Assembly (NCBI GenBank): GCA_012719535.1 | Contig: JAAYAC010000032.1 | Span: 1-34,471 of the forward strand | Direction: 5' to 3' | Length of the DNA: 34,471 bases | From: Syntrophomonadaceae bacterium | GTDB lineage: Bacteria > Bacillota > Syntrophomonadia > Syntrophomonadales > Syntrophothermaceae | Shown here: positions 25,055 through 31,498 of the stretch, one piece after another | How positions within the stretch are numbered: position 1 is the first letter of the stretch | How the letters are laid out: the number at the start of each line of letters is the position of its first letter | Translations under genes and position numbers: made by a program | Notes under the pieces: generated by a model | What the model was told of the DNA's origin: nothing | The model's input: the letters and a program-made list of their open reading frames with translations, nothing else | The model's database searches: none

Positions 25055-25253
25055 ACTGAAAAAAGTGGTGGAGCCGGACCGGGGACAACTGGAGTTGCCT
25101 GCCGGTTCTACGGTGGGAGACCTCATGACCAGGCTGGCAGTGCCGGAGGGCAAGCTGGTTATAGCAGTGGTCGAGGGACGGAGGAAGCACAAGAGGGACC
25201 TGTTGGAGGATGGAAAAGAGGTTGTTCTTATTCCCCCGGCGATAGGTGGTTAA
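25026..25253 (+). CDS. MoaD/ThiS-like ubiquitin-fold sulfur carrier protein
   Basis: A 75-aa beta-grasp protein ending in PPAIGG. The C-terminal Gly-Gly is the adenylation/thiocarboxylation site in MoaD, ThiS and similar carriers. Also seen: a beta strand VIGELKK, LPAGSTVGDLMTRL (family helix) and DGKEVVLIPPAIGG. TTG 25026 follows GGGTGGTG, and the gene starts inside tcdA, an E1-like gene, suggesting coupled translation. MoaD-like carriers also occur beside aldehyde:ferredoxin oxidoreductases and paaK, so a role in molybdenum/tungsten cofactor is an alternative. The exact pathway is unknown. Confidence 0.75.
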   Translation: MKVGYRVIGELKKVVEPDRGQLELPAGSTVGDLMTRLAVPEGKLVIAVVEGRRKHKRDLLEDGKEVVLIPPAIGG

Positions 25254-25303
25254 CCCGCAGCAGTTGGGACATGGATTGAATGATATATTGAGGAGGGTTT
25301 TAA

Positions 25304-26602
25304 GTGTATTGGGATAAAGAAATGGAATGTATGCCTCGCGAGAAGCTCGAAGAGCTTAAACTGAGGCGGATTAAGGAGACTGTCTTCCGGGTATACGCAT
25401 TTGTGCCCAGTTACCGCGAAAAGATGGATACTGCAGGCGTAAAGCCTCAAGACATACAGACACTGGAAGACATTCAATACCTGCCATTTACTACCAAGCA
25501 AGACCTGCGTGATAACTACCCCTTCGGCCTGTTTGCGGTGCCGATGTCGGAAGTAGTGCGTATCCAGTCTTCTTCCGGGACTACCGGAAAACCGACGGTA
25601 GCAGGCTACACCCGAAGGGACATTTTAACTTGGTCAGAGCTGGTGGCCAGGGCTCTTACCTGTGCCGGGGCCAGCCGGCACTCGATTGTTCAAGTAGCCT
25701 ACGGTTACGGTCTTTTCACCGGGGGGCTGGGAGCTCATTACGGTGCGGAGAGAATTGGAGCATCTGTCATACCTAGCTCGGGTGGAAACACTCAGCGTCA
25801 GGTGATGTTGATGCAGGATTTTGGAACAACGCATTTGGCTTGTACACCTTCTTATGCCCTCTTTATCTATGATGTAATGCGAAGTATGAATATATCTCCT
25901 GAGGATCTTAAACTCAGGGCGGGTATCTTTGGAGCGGAGCCCTGGACAGAGAACATGAGAAGCGAGATCGAAACCAAGCTTCGGATCAGTGCCCATGATA
26001 TCTATGGAATGACTGAGCTTATCGGGCCCGGGGTAGCCATTGACTGTTCCTGCAAAGAAGGCTTGCATATCTGGGAAGATCACTTTGTACCGGAAATCAT
26101 CGATCCTGATACCGGCAAAGTCCTACCCCCCGGTTCGGAGGGCGAACTGGTTATAACTACCATAACTAAGGAAGCCTTCCCACTCATCAGGTACCGAACG
26201 AGGGATCTGACTTCATTGAATTATGAACCTTGTAAGTGTGGACGCACCCACGTTAGAATGAAGAAAGTAAAAGGGCGCTCGGATGACATGATTATTGTAC
26301 GTGGGGTCAATGTTTTCCCCTCGATGGTGGAAAGTATACTCTTAAGAGTTCCCGGGGTCGAACCGCATTACCTTTTAATCGTTGAAAGGGATGGAACCTT
26401 GGATGAGTTAGAGATTTTGGTCGAAGTTTCGGAAAAGGTTTTTTCAGATGAAGTGAGGAAATTGGAGGAATTGAACAAGCTGATAAGGAAAGAATTAGAG
26501 AGTGGTTTGGGCATCGCCGTAAAGGTCCGCCTGGTTGAGCCCGGGTCTATCGAACGTAGTGAAGGCAAGGCCAAGAGAGTGGTTGATAAGCGCAATTTGT
26601 AA
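25304..26602 (+). CDS. paaK: Phenylacetate-CoA ligase (AMP-forming)
   Basis: Activates phenylacetate or other aryl acids with ATP and CoA; in anaerobes it commonly works backwards or in parallel with indolepyruvate:ferredoxin oxidoreductase in aromatic amino-acid fermentation. 432 aa, the normal length. The P-loop-like [10 protein letters not shown] lies at about residues 86-95; then [36 protein letters not shown] and the C-terminal [16 protein letters not shown] with the hinge. GTG 25304 has AGGAGGG (25291-25297) 6 nt upstream. The ACT-domain gene follows by 11 nt, a pair often found with iorAB, which is not in this window. Confidence 0.9.
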   Translation: MYWDKEMECMPREKLEELKLRRIKETVFRVYAFVPSYREKMDTAGVKPQDIQTLEDIQYLPFTTKQDLRDNYPFGLFAVPMSEVVRIQSSSGTTGKPTVAGYTRRDILTWSELVARALTCAGASRHSIVQVAYGYGLFTGGLGAHYGAERIGASVIPSSGGNTQRQVMLMQDFGTTHLACTPSYALFIYDVMRSMNISPEDLKLRAGIFGAEPWTENMRSEIETKLRISAHDIYGMTELIGPGVAIDCSCKEGLHIWEDHFVPEIIDPDTGKVLPPGSEGELVITTITKEAFPLIRYRTRDLTSLNYEPCKCGRTHVRMKKVKGRSDDMIIVRGVNVFPSMVESILLRVPGVEPHYLLIVERDGTLDELEILVEVSEKVFSDEVRKLEELNKLIRKELESGLGIAVKVRLVEPGSIERSEGKAKRVVDKRNL

Positions 26603-26613
26603 GGAGGGGTATC

Positions 26614-27042
26614 ATGGTTAAGCAGATCTCCGTTTTTCTGGAGAACAAGGCGGGAAGGTTGGCCAGTGTGCCCCGGGTACTGGGGAATGCTGGCATAAAC
26701 ATCCGTGCCTTGTCGATAGCCGACACTTCTGATTTCGGGATTCTACGCCTGATCGTAAATGACCCCCCTCGGGCTTACCAGATACTTAAAGAATCCGGTT
26801 ACACAGTGAGTGAAACGGAAGTAATGGCGGTCAGAGTCCCCGACTCCCCCGGGGGCCTCGCCGGGGTGTTGGAAGTCATGGCGGAGGCGGGGATCAATAT
26901 CGAGTACCTTTATGCTTTTATAGGCACCACGTCCGAAGATGCGCTGGTGATTTTCAAGGTCGAGAATGTGGATGAAGCCGCGAAGCTCTTTATCGCCAAG
27001 GGCATTCAATTCCTGGAAGATAAGGAGGTATACGCACTGTAG
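26614..27042 (+). CDS. Tandem ACT-domain protein
   Basis: A 142-aa cytosolic protein made of two ACT domains: residues 1-70 (VFLENKAGRLASVPRVLGNAGINIRALS) and 70-140 (VPDSPGGLAGVLEVMAEAGINIEYLYAF). ACT domains bind amino acids and usually regulate a neighbouring enzyme. The constant pairing with paaK suggests it senses an aromatic amino acid or controls the ligase, but this is inference. ATG 26614 follows AAGGAGGGG. A GTGAC/GTCAC hairpin lies just after the stop without a clear T run. Confidence 0.9.
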   Translation: MVKQISVFLENKAGRLASVPRVLGNAGINIRALSIADTSDFGILRLIVNDPPRAYQILKESGYTVSETEVMAVRVPDSPGGLAGVLEVMAEAGINIEYLYAFIGTTSEDALVIFKVENVDEAAKLFIAKGIQFLEDKEVYAL

Positions 27043-27150
27043 AAGCGTGACGGGAGACGGTTCTCTGTCACACCCATACCCTGGCGCGCCCGTACCAGCA
27101 GGAGAATGAAAACAGCATATTTGTTGGCGTGTGTTAACCGGCTCGCTCAC

Positions 27151-27248
27151 CCGGCACTCAGCCTCCGTTTGCCCATCCTTGAAGATGGCAATGTTGACCA
27201 CCAGTGTACGCTCGTTCTCTTGTCGGATCATAACCAGCTGAGTGCCGG
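27151..27248. repeat. 12-bp perfect inverted repeat enclosing a hairpin
   Basis: CCGGCACTCAGC (27151-27162) and GCTGAGTGCCGG (27237-27248) are exact reverse complements separated by 74 nt. Between them TTGC-CATC (27169-27177, one bulged C) pairs with GATGGCAA (27184-27191). It fills most of the 257-nt gap between the ACT and GyrI-like genes. It is not followed by a T run on the + strand. It could be a structured RNA, or the DNA could be a relic of a mobile element; the strand is undecided. Confidence 0.5.
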
Positions 27249-27299
27249 ATGCATCTGCGGTTTCAAACTATTTTCATAGCAGCAAAAGGGGGAATTGAT

Positions 27300-27761
27300 G
27301 TGGGTGGAAGCGTGGAGGTGGAGGTGCGCCACCAGGAAGAAATGACCGTGGCCACTATCCGGCGTCACATACCCGTTGGGAGTACGGGCGAACTTATCCG
27401 GGAGCTTAGGCAAGCCTGTGAGGCGAAGCGGGTTAACGTCATCGGGCCGCCTTTGGCTATTTACTATGACCGGGAATTTAACCCGGACAAGACTGATGTT
27501 GAGGTCTGCTTTCGGGTGACCATGGCTTTCGTCGGGGATGAAGAGGTGCGCTGCCGTATCCTGCCCAGGGGAAGGCTGGCGACCTGCCTTCACCGGGGCG
27601 GCTATGACACCATTGGCGAGAGTTACCGCAGAGTTATTGAATGGATAGACCGGGAAGGTTATCGTATTATCGGCCCTCCCCGTGAAATCTACCTGAAAGG
27701 GCCGGAATCCGGGGAAGCCCCTTCCGGTTACCAGACGGAAATCCAGTTCCCCATTTTGTAG
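27300..27761 (+). CDS. GyrI-like / AraC-effector-binding-domain protein
   Basis: A 153-aa protein of the SOUL/GyrI-like small-molecule-binding fold. Visible marks: EEMTVATIRRHIPVGSTGELIREL, VIGPPLAIYYD, DVEVCFRV, LPRGRLATCLHRGGYDTIGESYRRVIEWI and IIGPPREIYL, the two-fold repeat with the Y-D and GGY-x4-G signatures. There is no DNA-binding domain, so it is a stand-alone ligand-binding or possible hydrolase member. The frame is open from 27249 inside the inverted repeat; GTG 27300 is chosen because AAAAGGGGGAA (27284-27294) precedes it. Ligand unknown. Confidence 0.8.
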   Translation: MGGSVEVEVRHQEEMTVATIRRHIPVGSTGELIRELRQACEAKRVNVIGPPLAIYYDREFNPDKTDVEVCFRVTMAFVGDEEVRCRILPRGRLATCLHRGGYDTIGESYRRVIEWIDREGYRIIGPPREIYLKGPESGEAPSGYQTEIQFPIL

Positions 27762-27873
27762 CACTTATGACCAGCCGTTACCGAACGCCGGGCTTACCCA
27801 CTATCCGTATATGTCGAAACAGTTCTATTTCAGGAAGACTTTGTAGCAGGGTAAGGGTGTAAGGATCCTGCGG

Positions 27874-27920
27874 CCCGGTTGTATAATGTTAAAGAAATAT
27901 ACAACAAATATACAACCGGG
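27874..27920 (+). promoter_or_regulatory. Operator-like inverted repeat overlapping a -10 box
   Basis: CCCGGTTGTATA (27874-27885) is an exact reverse complement of TATACAACCGGG (27909-27920). A perfect TATAAT (27882-27887) straddles the first arm, with no good -35. A second copy of TATACAAC lies at 27898-27905, 11 nt before that in the right arm, so three half-sites are spaced for binding on one helix face. This fits a repressor or MerR-like activator site. The alternative is an RNA hairpin in the PHP leader. Nothing else is recognised in 27762-27873. Confidence 0.5.
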
Positions 27921-28025
27921 GCAGGCGAATATGACTTTTATTAGGGGCTGTATAGTAATAGAGGTAATAATCCTTTGCCTCTTGGCTATTTCTTCTATCA
28001 CAAGATAAGACGACCACCGCATGCA

Positions 28026-28052
28026 GCACTGTGGGGAGCAGTGTCTTTTTTT
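28026..28052 (+). terminator. Terminator-like hairpin in the PHP gene leader
   Basis: GCACTG (28026-28031) pairs with CAGTGT (28039-28044, one G-T pair). TTTTTTT runs 28046-28052. It lies 38 nt before the PHP start with no room for a further promoter, so the gene is attenuated or relies on read-through. Confidence 0.6.
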
Positions 28053-28089
28053 ATGTGGCGTGCAGGTCTTTTGCAAGGAGGATGTTTGC

Positions 28090-29139
28090 TTGGCCGGCCT
28101 GAACGAGTACGTTGGGAATATTCACATTCATACCACCTATTCGGATGGTTCCGGGTCTGTTGCTGTTGTTGCTACAGAGGCCCGGGCAGCCGGGCTGGAC
28201 TTTGCGATAATAACTGATCACGGCACCCTTGCAGGTAAGTATGAAGAGGGTTACCACGAGGGGGTTCTGATCTTGGTTGGCATGGAGATCAACGAAAAGT
28301 GCAACCATTACCTGGCCCTGAACCTGAGAGAGGAGGTGCTCAACTGTGATGCCCGCCCTCAGAAGGTGATTGACGAGGTAAGGAAACGGGGAGGGATAGG
28401 TTTCCTGGCCCACCCGATGGAGACAGGTTCGCCCTTGTACGAGCAAGGAACAGTTTATCCCTGGACCGATTGGGAGGTGTCGGGTTTTAACGGCATTGAA
28501 ATCTGGAACTTGCTCAGCCAGTGGAGGGACGGGATTACCAGCTTGTGGAGAGCTTTCTACTTGAGCTTCTGTAATCCCCATCGGGCCCTGACCGGACCTT
28601 ATCCGGAGCTGCTGGCCAGGTGGGATAAGCTACTGGAAGAGAGCCCGGTGGTGGGCATCGGAGGCTCTGATGCCCATGCCATCAAGGTTAAACTGGGTCC
28701 GCTTAAGTTTGCCCTGATGGATTACCGCCTGTCTTTCCGTTGTATCAACACCCATATCTTGACTGAGGATCCATTTACCGGAGAGGATCTCCACGATGCC
28801 CAGCAAGTCTATGACTGCCTATCAGGCGGCCGGTGTTTTGTAGCCTATGACTACTTTATGTCTTCCCGGGGGTTCCGCTTTTCTGCCAGTGACGATGGGC
28901 ACCAGGTGCAAATGGGGGAATCCGTTTCCTGGTCGCCCCGGCTGCTACTCCTGGCTGAAACACCGTTCCCTGCTTGGGTAAGACTTATCCGCAATGGCCA
29001 GCTGTACCGGACCGGTACGGGTTGTTCCCATACCTTCGCGGCTCTGGTTCCGGGTGTCTACCGCCTGGAAGCCTACCACCACCACCGCAAGTCACTCCGT
29101 CCCTGGATTTTTTCGAACCCCATCTATGTAACCGATTAA
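28090..29139 (+). CDS. PHP-domain metal-dependent phosphoesterase (CehA/McbA-like)
   Basis: A 349-aa hydrolase with a trinuclear PHP metal site: NIHIHTTYSDG (H12, H14, D19), ITDHG (D43, H44), GMEI, LAHPME and GGSDAHA. Residues about 250-349 form an additional beta-rich C-terminal domain (GFRFSASDDG ... YRLEAYHHHRKSLRPWIFSNPIYVTD), as in CehA/McbA-type proteins. No signal peptide is seen. Substrate unknown; a phosphoester or nucleotide is likely. TTG 28090 follows AAGGAGG (28075-28081); the open frame from ATG 28021 runs over the terminator and is rejected. Confidence 0.82.
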   Translation: MAGLNEYVGNIHIHTTYSDGSGSVAVVATEARAAGLDFAIITDHGTLAGKYEEGYHEGVLILVGMEINEKCNHYLALNLREEVLNCDARPQKVIDEVRKRGGIGFLAHPMETGSPLYEQGTVYPWTDWEVSGFNGIEIWNLLSQWRDGITSLWRAFYLSFCNPHRALTGPYPELLARWDKLLEESPVVGIGGSDAHAIKVKLGPLKFALMDYRLSFRCINTHILTEDPFTGEDLHDAQQVYDCLSGGRCFVAYDYFMSSRGFRFSASDDGHQVQMGESVSWSPRLLLLAETPFPAWVRLIRNGQLYRTGTGCSHTFAALVPGVYRLEAYHHHRKSLRPWIFSNPIYVTD

Positions 29140-29334
29140 GCTGTTTCTTGTCTGCCTTAGATGCGGTGCGTGATATTCGCTGTTTTGAGATGCCATAGGT
29201 CTCTGCTTTGCTCCGATAAACGACCGCAGTAATTTGACAAGAATAAGTGTCTGCCCGCACGAAATAGCGAGCTTCCCACCTCTATTTCTTTGTCCCACTT
29301 TCGTCCTCGGTTTGTCCTGTTTACCATAGTAAAA

Positions 29335-29435
29335 TGGTCCTGGCCGGCAAAACGATGAGAGGCCGCGATTCCCGGGTTTATGCGGCTTTTGCCGGCTGTG
29401 AAGCCCAGGCGGACCAGTAGCTTAACAAAAGCTAC
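29335..29435. repeat. Large nested inverted repeat upstream of mraZ
   Basis: TGGTCC (29335-29340) pairs with GGACCA (29411-29416); GCCGGCAAAA (29343-29352) pairs perfectly with TTTTGCCGGC (29387-29396); inside, GCCGC (29362-29366) pairs with GCGGC (29382-29386) around a CCCGGG palindrome. A separate hairpin GTAGCTT/AAGCTAC (29417-29423, 29429-29435) follows at once. The GCGGC-TTTT part can act as a terminator on +. The rest of 29140-29334 shows no gene, only an isolated TTGACA (29234-29239) without a matching -10. Confidence 0.55.
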
Positions 29436-29474
29436 CCTTATCACAAAGGAGGAAACCATTTGCCACAATAGAAT

Positions 29475-29501
29475 AAAGTGGTGTAAAGTGGAGTAAAGTG
29501 G
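29475..29501 (+). promoter_or_regulatory. Three MraZ boxes
   Basis: AAAGTGG occurs three times (29475-29481, 29485-29491, 29495-29501) with exact 10-nt spacing. This matches the direct AAAGTG(T/G)-type repeats, one helical turn apart, that MraZ binds in front of its own gene. It lies 40 nt before the mraZ start, so autoregulation of the cell-wall cluster is expected. A weak promoter TTGCCA-16-TGTAAA (29460-29487) overlaps the first boxes. Confidence 0.85.
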
Positions 29502-29540
29502 AGCATGATCCCTGTAAACTACGGAGATGAGGCAGAACAA

Positions 29541-29972
29541 ATGTTCTTAGGAGAATACCAGCATACCCTTGACGCCAAGGGCCGTATAACCATACCGGCC
29601 AAGTTGAGAGAAGGGCTCGGGGATAAGTTCATAGTCACCAAAGGTCTGGACAATTGCCTGTTTCTTTACCCGCTCGACGAGTGGAGGGTGCTGGAGGAAA
29701 AGCTGCGCACTTTGCCCTTCACGCGCAAGGATGTTAGGGCCTTTGTCCGCTTCTTCTTTTCCGGGGCTTCCGACTGCGAGGCGGATCGCCAGGGCAGGAT
29801 TGTTCTGCCGGCCGGGCTGCGGGAATATGCCCGGATCGATAAGGAGGTTATAATTGTCGGGGTTGGTTCCCGGGTTGAAGTTTGGGCCAAAGAGTTGTGG
29901 GAAAACTACCTCCAGGATGCCGGGGATTCGTACGTGGAGATAGCGGAGAAACTTGACGAACTCGGTTTCTAA
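29541..29972 (+). CDS. mraZ: Transcriptional regulator MraZ
   Basis: A 143-aa AbrB-like DNA-binding protein, first gene of the division and cell-wall (dcw) cluster, which it represses or tunes. It has two SpoVT/AbrB-type repeats: [26 protein letters not shown] (residues 1-26) and [21 protein letters not shown] (about 77-97), each with the DxxGR signature. The frame is open from 29505, but ATG 29541 gives the family N terminus and follows GAGG (29529-29532). Its binding repeats are visible directly upstream. Confidence 0.95.
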   Translation: MFLGEYQHTLDAKGRITIPAKLREGLGDKFIVTKGLDNCLFLYPLDEWRVLEEKLRTLPFTRKDVRAFVRFFFSGASDCEADRQGRIVLPAGLREYARIDKEVIIVGVGSRVEVWAKELWENYLQDAGDSYVEIAEKLDELGF

Positions 29973-29989
29973 ACGAGGAGTTGAAAGAC

Positions 29990-30913
29990 TTGCACAAACC
30001 GGTATTGCTGGAGGAAACTGTTTCTTTACTGGTTACCGACCCCCGGGGTATCTATGTGGACTGTACGGTGGGTGGGGGCGGTCATCTGGCCCGCCTGGCG
30101 GAAAGGCTGGAAGCGGAGGCCACTCTGGTTGGAATTGACAAAGACCGGCGGGCACTACAGGAAACCAGCGCCAGAATGGTCGGGGCCGCACCGACCGTCA
30201 TTCTGGTTCACGGGGATTTTCGGTATCTCAAAGCCTTACTTCGGGGTAAAGGGATTACGCGGGTGCACGGAATCCTGTTAGACCTGGGAGTATCCTCTTT
30301 TCAACTTGATGAAGCGGAACGAGGGTTCAGCTATCACCTGGATGCCCCTCTTGATATGAGGATGAATCCCGACCAGAACCGGTCGGCCTGGAACCTGGTG
30401 AACGAGCTTCCAGAAGAAGAATTGGCCGGTATTATCTGGCGTTTTGGGGAAGAACGCTATTCCCGCCTCATCGCCCGCGAAATAGTCAAGCGGAGACAGG
30501 TGGCCCCCATTAACACCACTCTTGAGCTGGTCGAAGTTATTAGTAAGGCCATACCCTCGAGGAGTAAACGGGGAAAGCATCCGGCCCGCAGAACGTTCCA
30601 GGCCTTACGCATAGCTGTGAATGACGAGATGGGTGCCCTGGAGGAGGTCTTACCCCAGGCCGTTGATGTACTGGGTAGCGGGGGACGGATGGGTGTGATA
30701 ACTTTTCACTCCCTGGAGGACAGAGAGGTAAAGAACTTTATTAAGTTAGAATCCTCCGGCTGTTTATGTCCCAAACACCTTCCGGTGTGCGTTTGCCACC
30801 ACCAGGCCCGGCTACGGCCGGTTACGGTTAAGCCGGTAGTACCGGATGTTCATGAACAGACAGCAAACCGCCGGGCCCGCAGCGCCAAGTTGCGGGTGGC
30901 GGAGAGAATATAG
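29990..30913 (+). CDS. rsmH: 16S rRNA (cytosine1402-N4)-methyltransferase
   Basis: Methylates C1402 in the 30S P site using S-adenosylmethionine. 307 aa. SAM loop VDCTVGGGGH, acidic DKDRRAL, GDFRYL, LLDLGVSSFQLDEAERGFS, PLDMRMNP, FGEERYSRLIA, RRTFQALRIAVNDE, and GVITFHSLEDR, ending in NRRARSAKLRVAER. The frame is open from TTG 29981, but that codon touches the GAGGAG site (29975-29980); TTG 29990 has 9-nt spacing and gives MHKPVLLEE, as in the family. It begins 17 nt after the mraZ stop. Confidence 0.95.
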   Translation: MHKPVLLEETVSLLVTDPRGIYVDCTVGGGGHLARLAERLEAEATLVGIDKDRRALQETSARMVGAAPTVILVHGDFRYLKALLRGKGITRVHGILLDLGVSSFQLDEAERGFSYHLDAPLDMRMNPDQNRSAWNLVNELPEEELAGIIWRFGEERYSRLIAREIVKRRQVAPINTTLELVEVISKAIPSRSKRGKHPARRTFQALRIAVNDEMGALEEVLPQAVDVLGSGGRMGVITFHSLEDREVKNFIKLESSGCLCPKHLPVCVCHHQARLRPVTVKPVVPDVHEQTANRRARSAKLRVAERI

Positions 30914-30940
30914 TTCTAAAGGAACTGGAGGTTGAATAAT

Positions 30941-31447
30941 TTGATACAGGCCAGGCGTGAGATTTACCATATACCCGGCGAAGGTTATGCCCGGAACCGG
31001 GTTACCCCCCGTACCAGGAAGGTCAAGAAAGTCATACGCAAGCGCAGCCGCCTGCCGGGCAAGCTGGTGGGTGCGGTAACCGGGGCCTTTGTGGTTGGGA
31101 TTCTCGTAGTATATGTGTGTGCCCAGGTAGCCGCTTTTGGCTACCGCATCGTGGAGCTTAAAAAGGATATCGCCGACCTGGAGAGAAGCAATAAGAGGCT
31201 GGAGTTGAGTATTGCCCGCCTCAGTTCTCTGGATCGGGTCCAACGTATAGCCGAGTCAGAATTGGGTATGTGTAAACCAAGCGAAATGCAAATGCTGGCA
31301 ATGGTTGAAGATACCCAGAACGTACCGGTAATAAACATCCGGGCCGAGCAAAGACCTTTACAGGCGGAAAAGCGACCTCTCGAAGAAATATACAGGGTGA
31401 TTGCCAAACTGGTCGGCAGGAGTAGTGTCGTCGGAATGAACCAATAA
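30941..31447 (+). CDS. ftsL: Cell division protein FtsL-like
   Basis: A 168-aa bitopic membrane protein of the divisome. It has a very basic cytosolic N terminus (RTRKVKKVIRKRSR, about 24-37), one membrane helix (about 43-66) and a leucine/charged coiled coil outside (about 68-110; ELKKDIADLERSNKRLELSIARL). A tail of about 55 residues is unusually long for FtsL. Identity comes mainly from topology and position between rsmH and the PBP gene, because FtsL sequence is poorly conserved. TTG 30941 is chosen for its 9-nt spacing to GGAGG (30927-30931); TTG 30932 is too close to it. Confidence 0.8.
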   Translation: MIQARREIYHIPGEGYARNRVTPRTRKVKKVIRKRSRLPGKLVGAVTGAFVVGILVVYVCAQVAAFGYRIVELKKDIADLERSNKRLELSIARLSSLDRVQRIAESELGMCKPSEMQMLAMVEDTQNVPVINIRAEQRPLQAEKRPLEEIYRVIAKLVGRSSVVGMNQ

Positions 31448-31498
31448 CCACGTCCGACTTCCAGCTTCTCTTTTCCGGCGGGGAGAGGTGGAATCTTA

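Noticed and set aside
25264-25280. Sigma-54-like promoter before paaK (TGGGAC-N5-TTGAA)
   Set aside because: Spacing fits, but the C of the -24 box and the key GC of the -12 box are both changed, and no enhancer-binding regulator is nearby.
26743-27231. Minus-strand 162-codon open frame starting inside the 27151-27248 inverted repeat
   Set aside because: About 300 nt of it lies antisense to the ACT-domain gene, and no ribosome site or recognisable family is seen.
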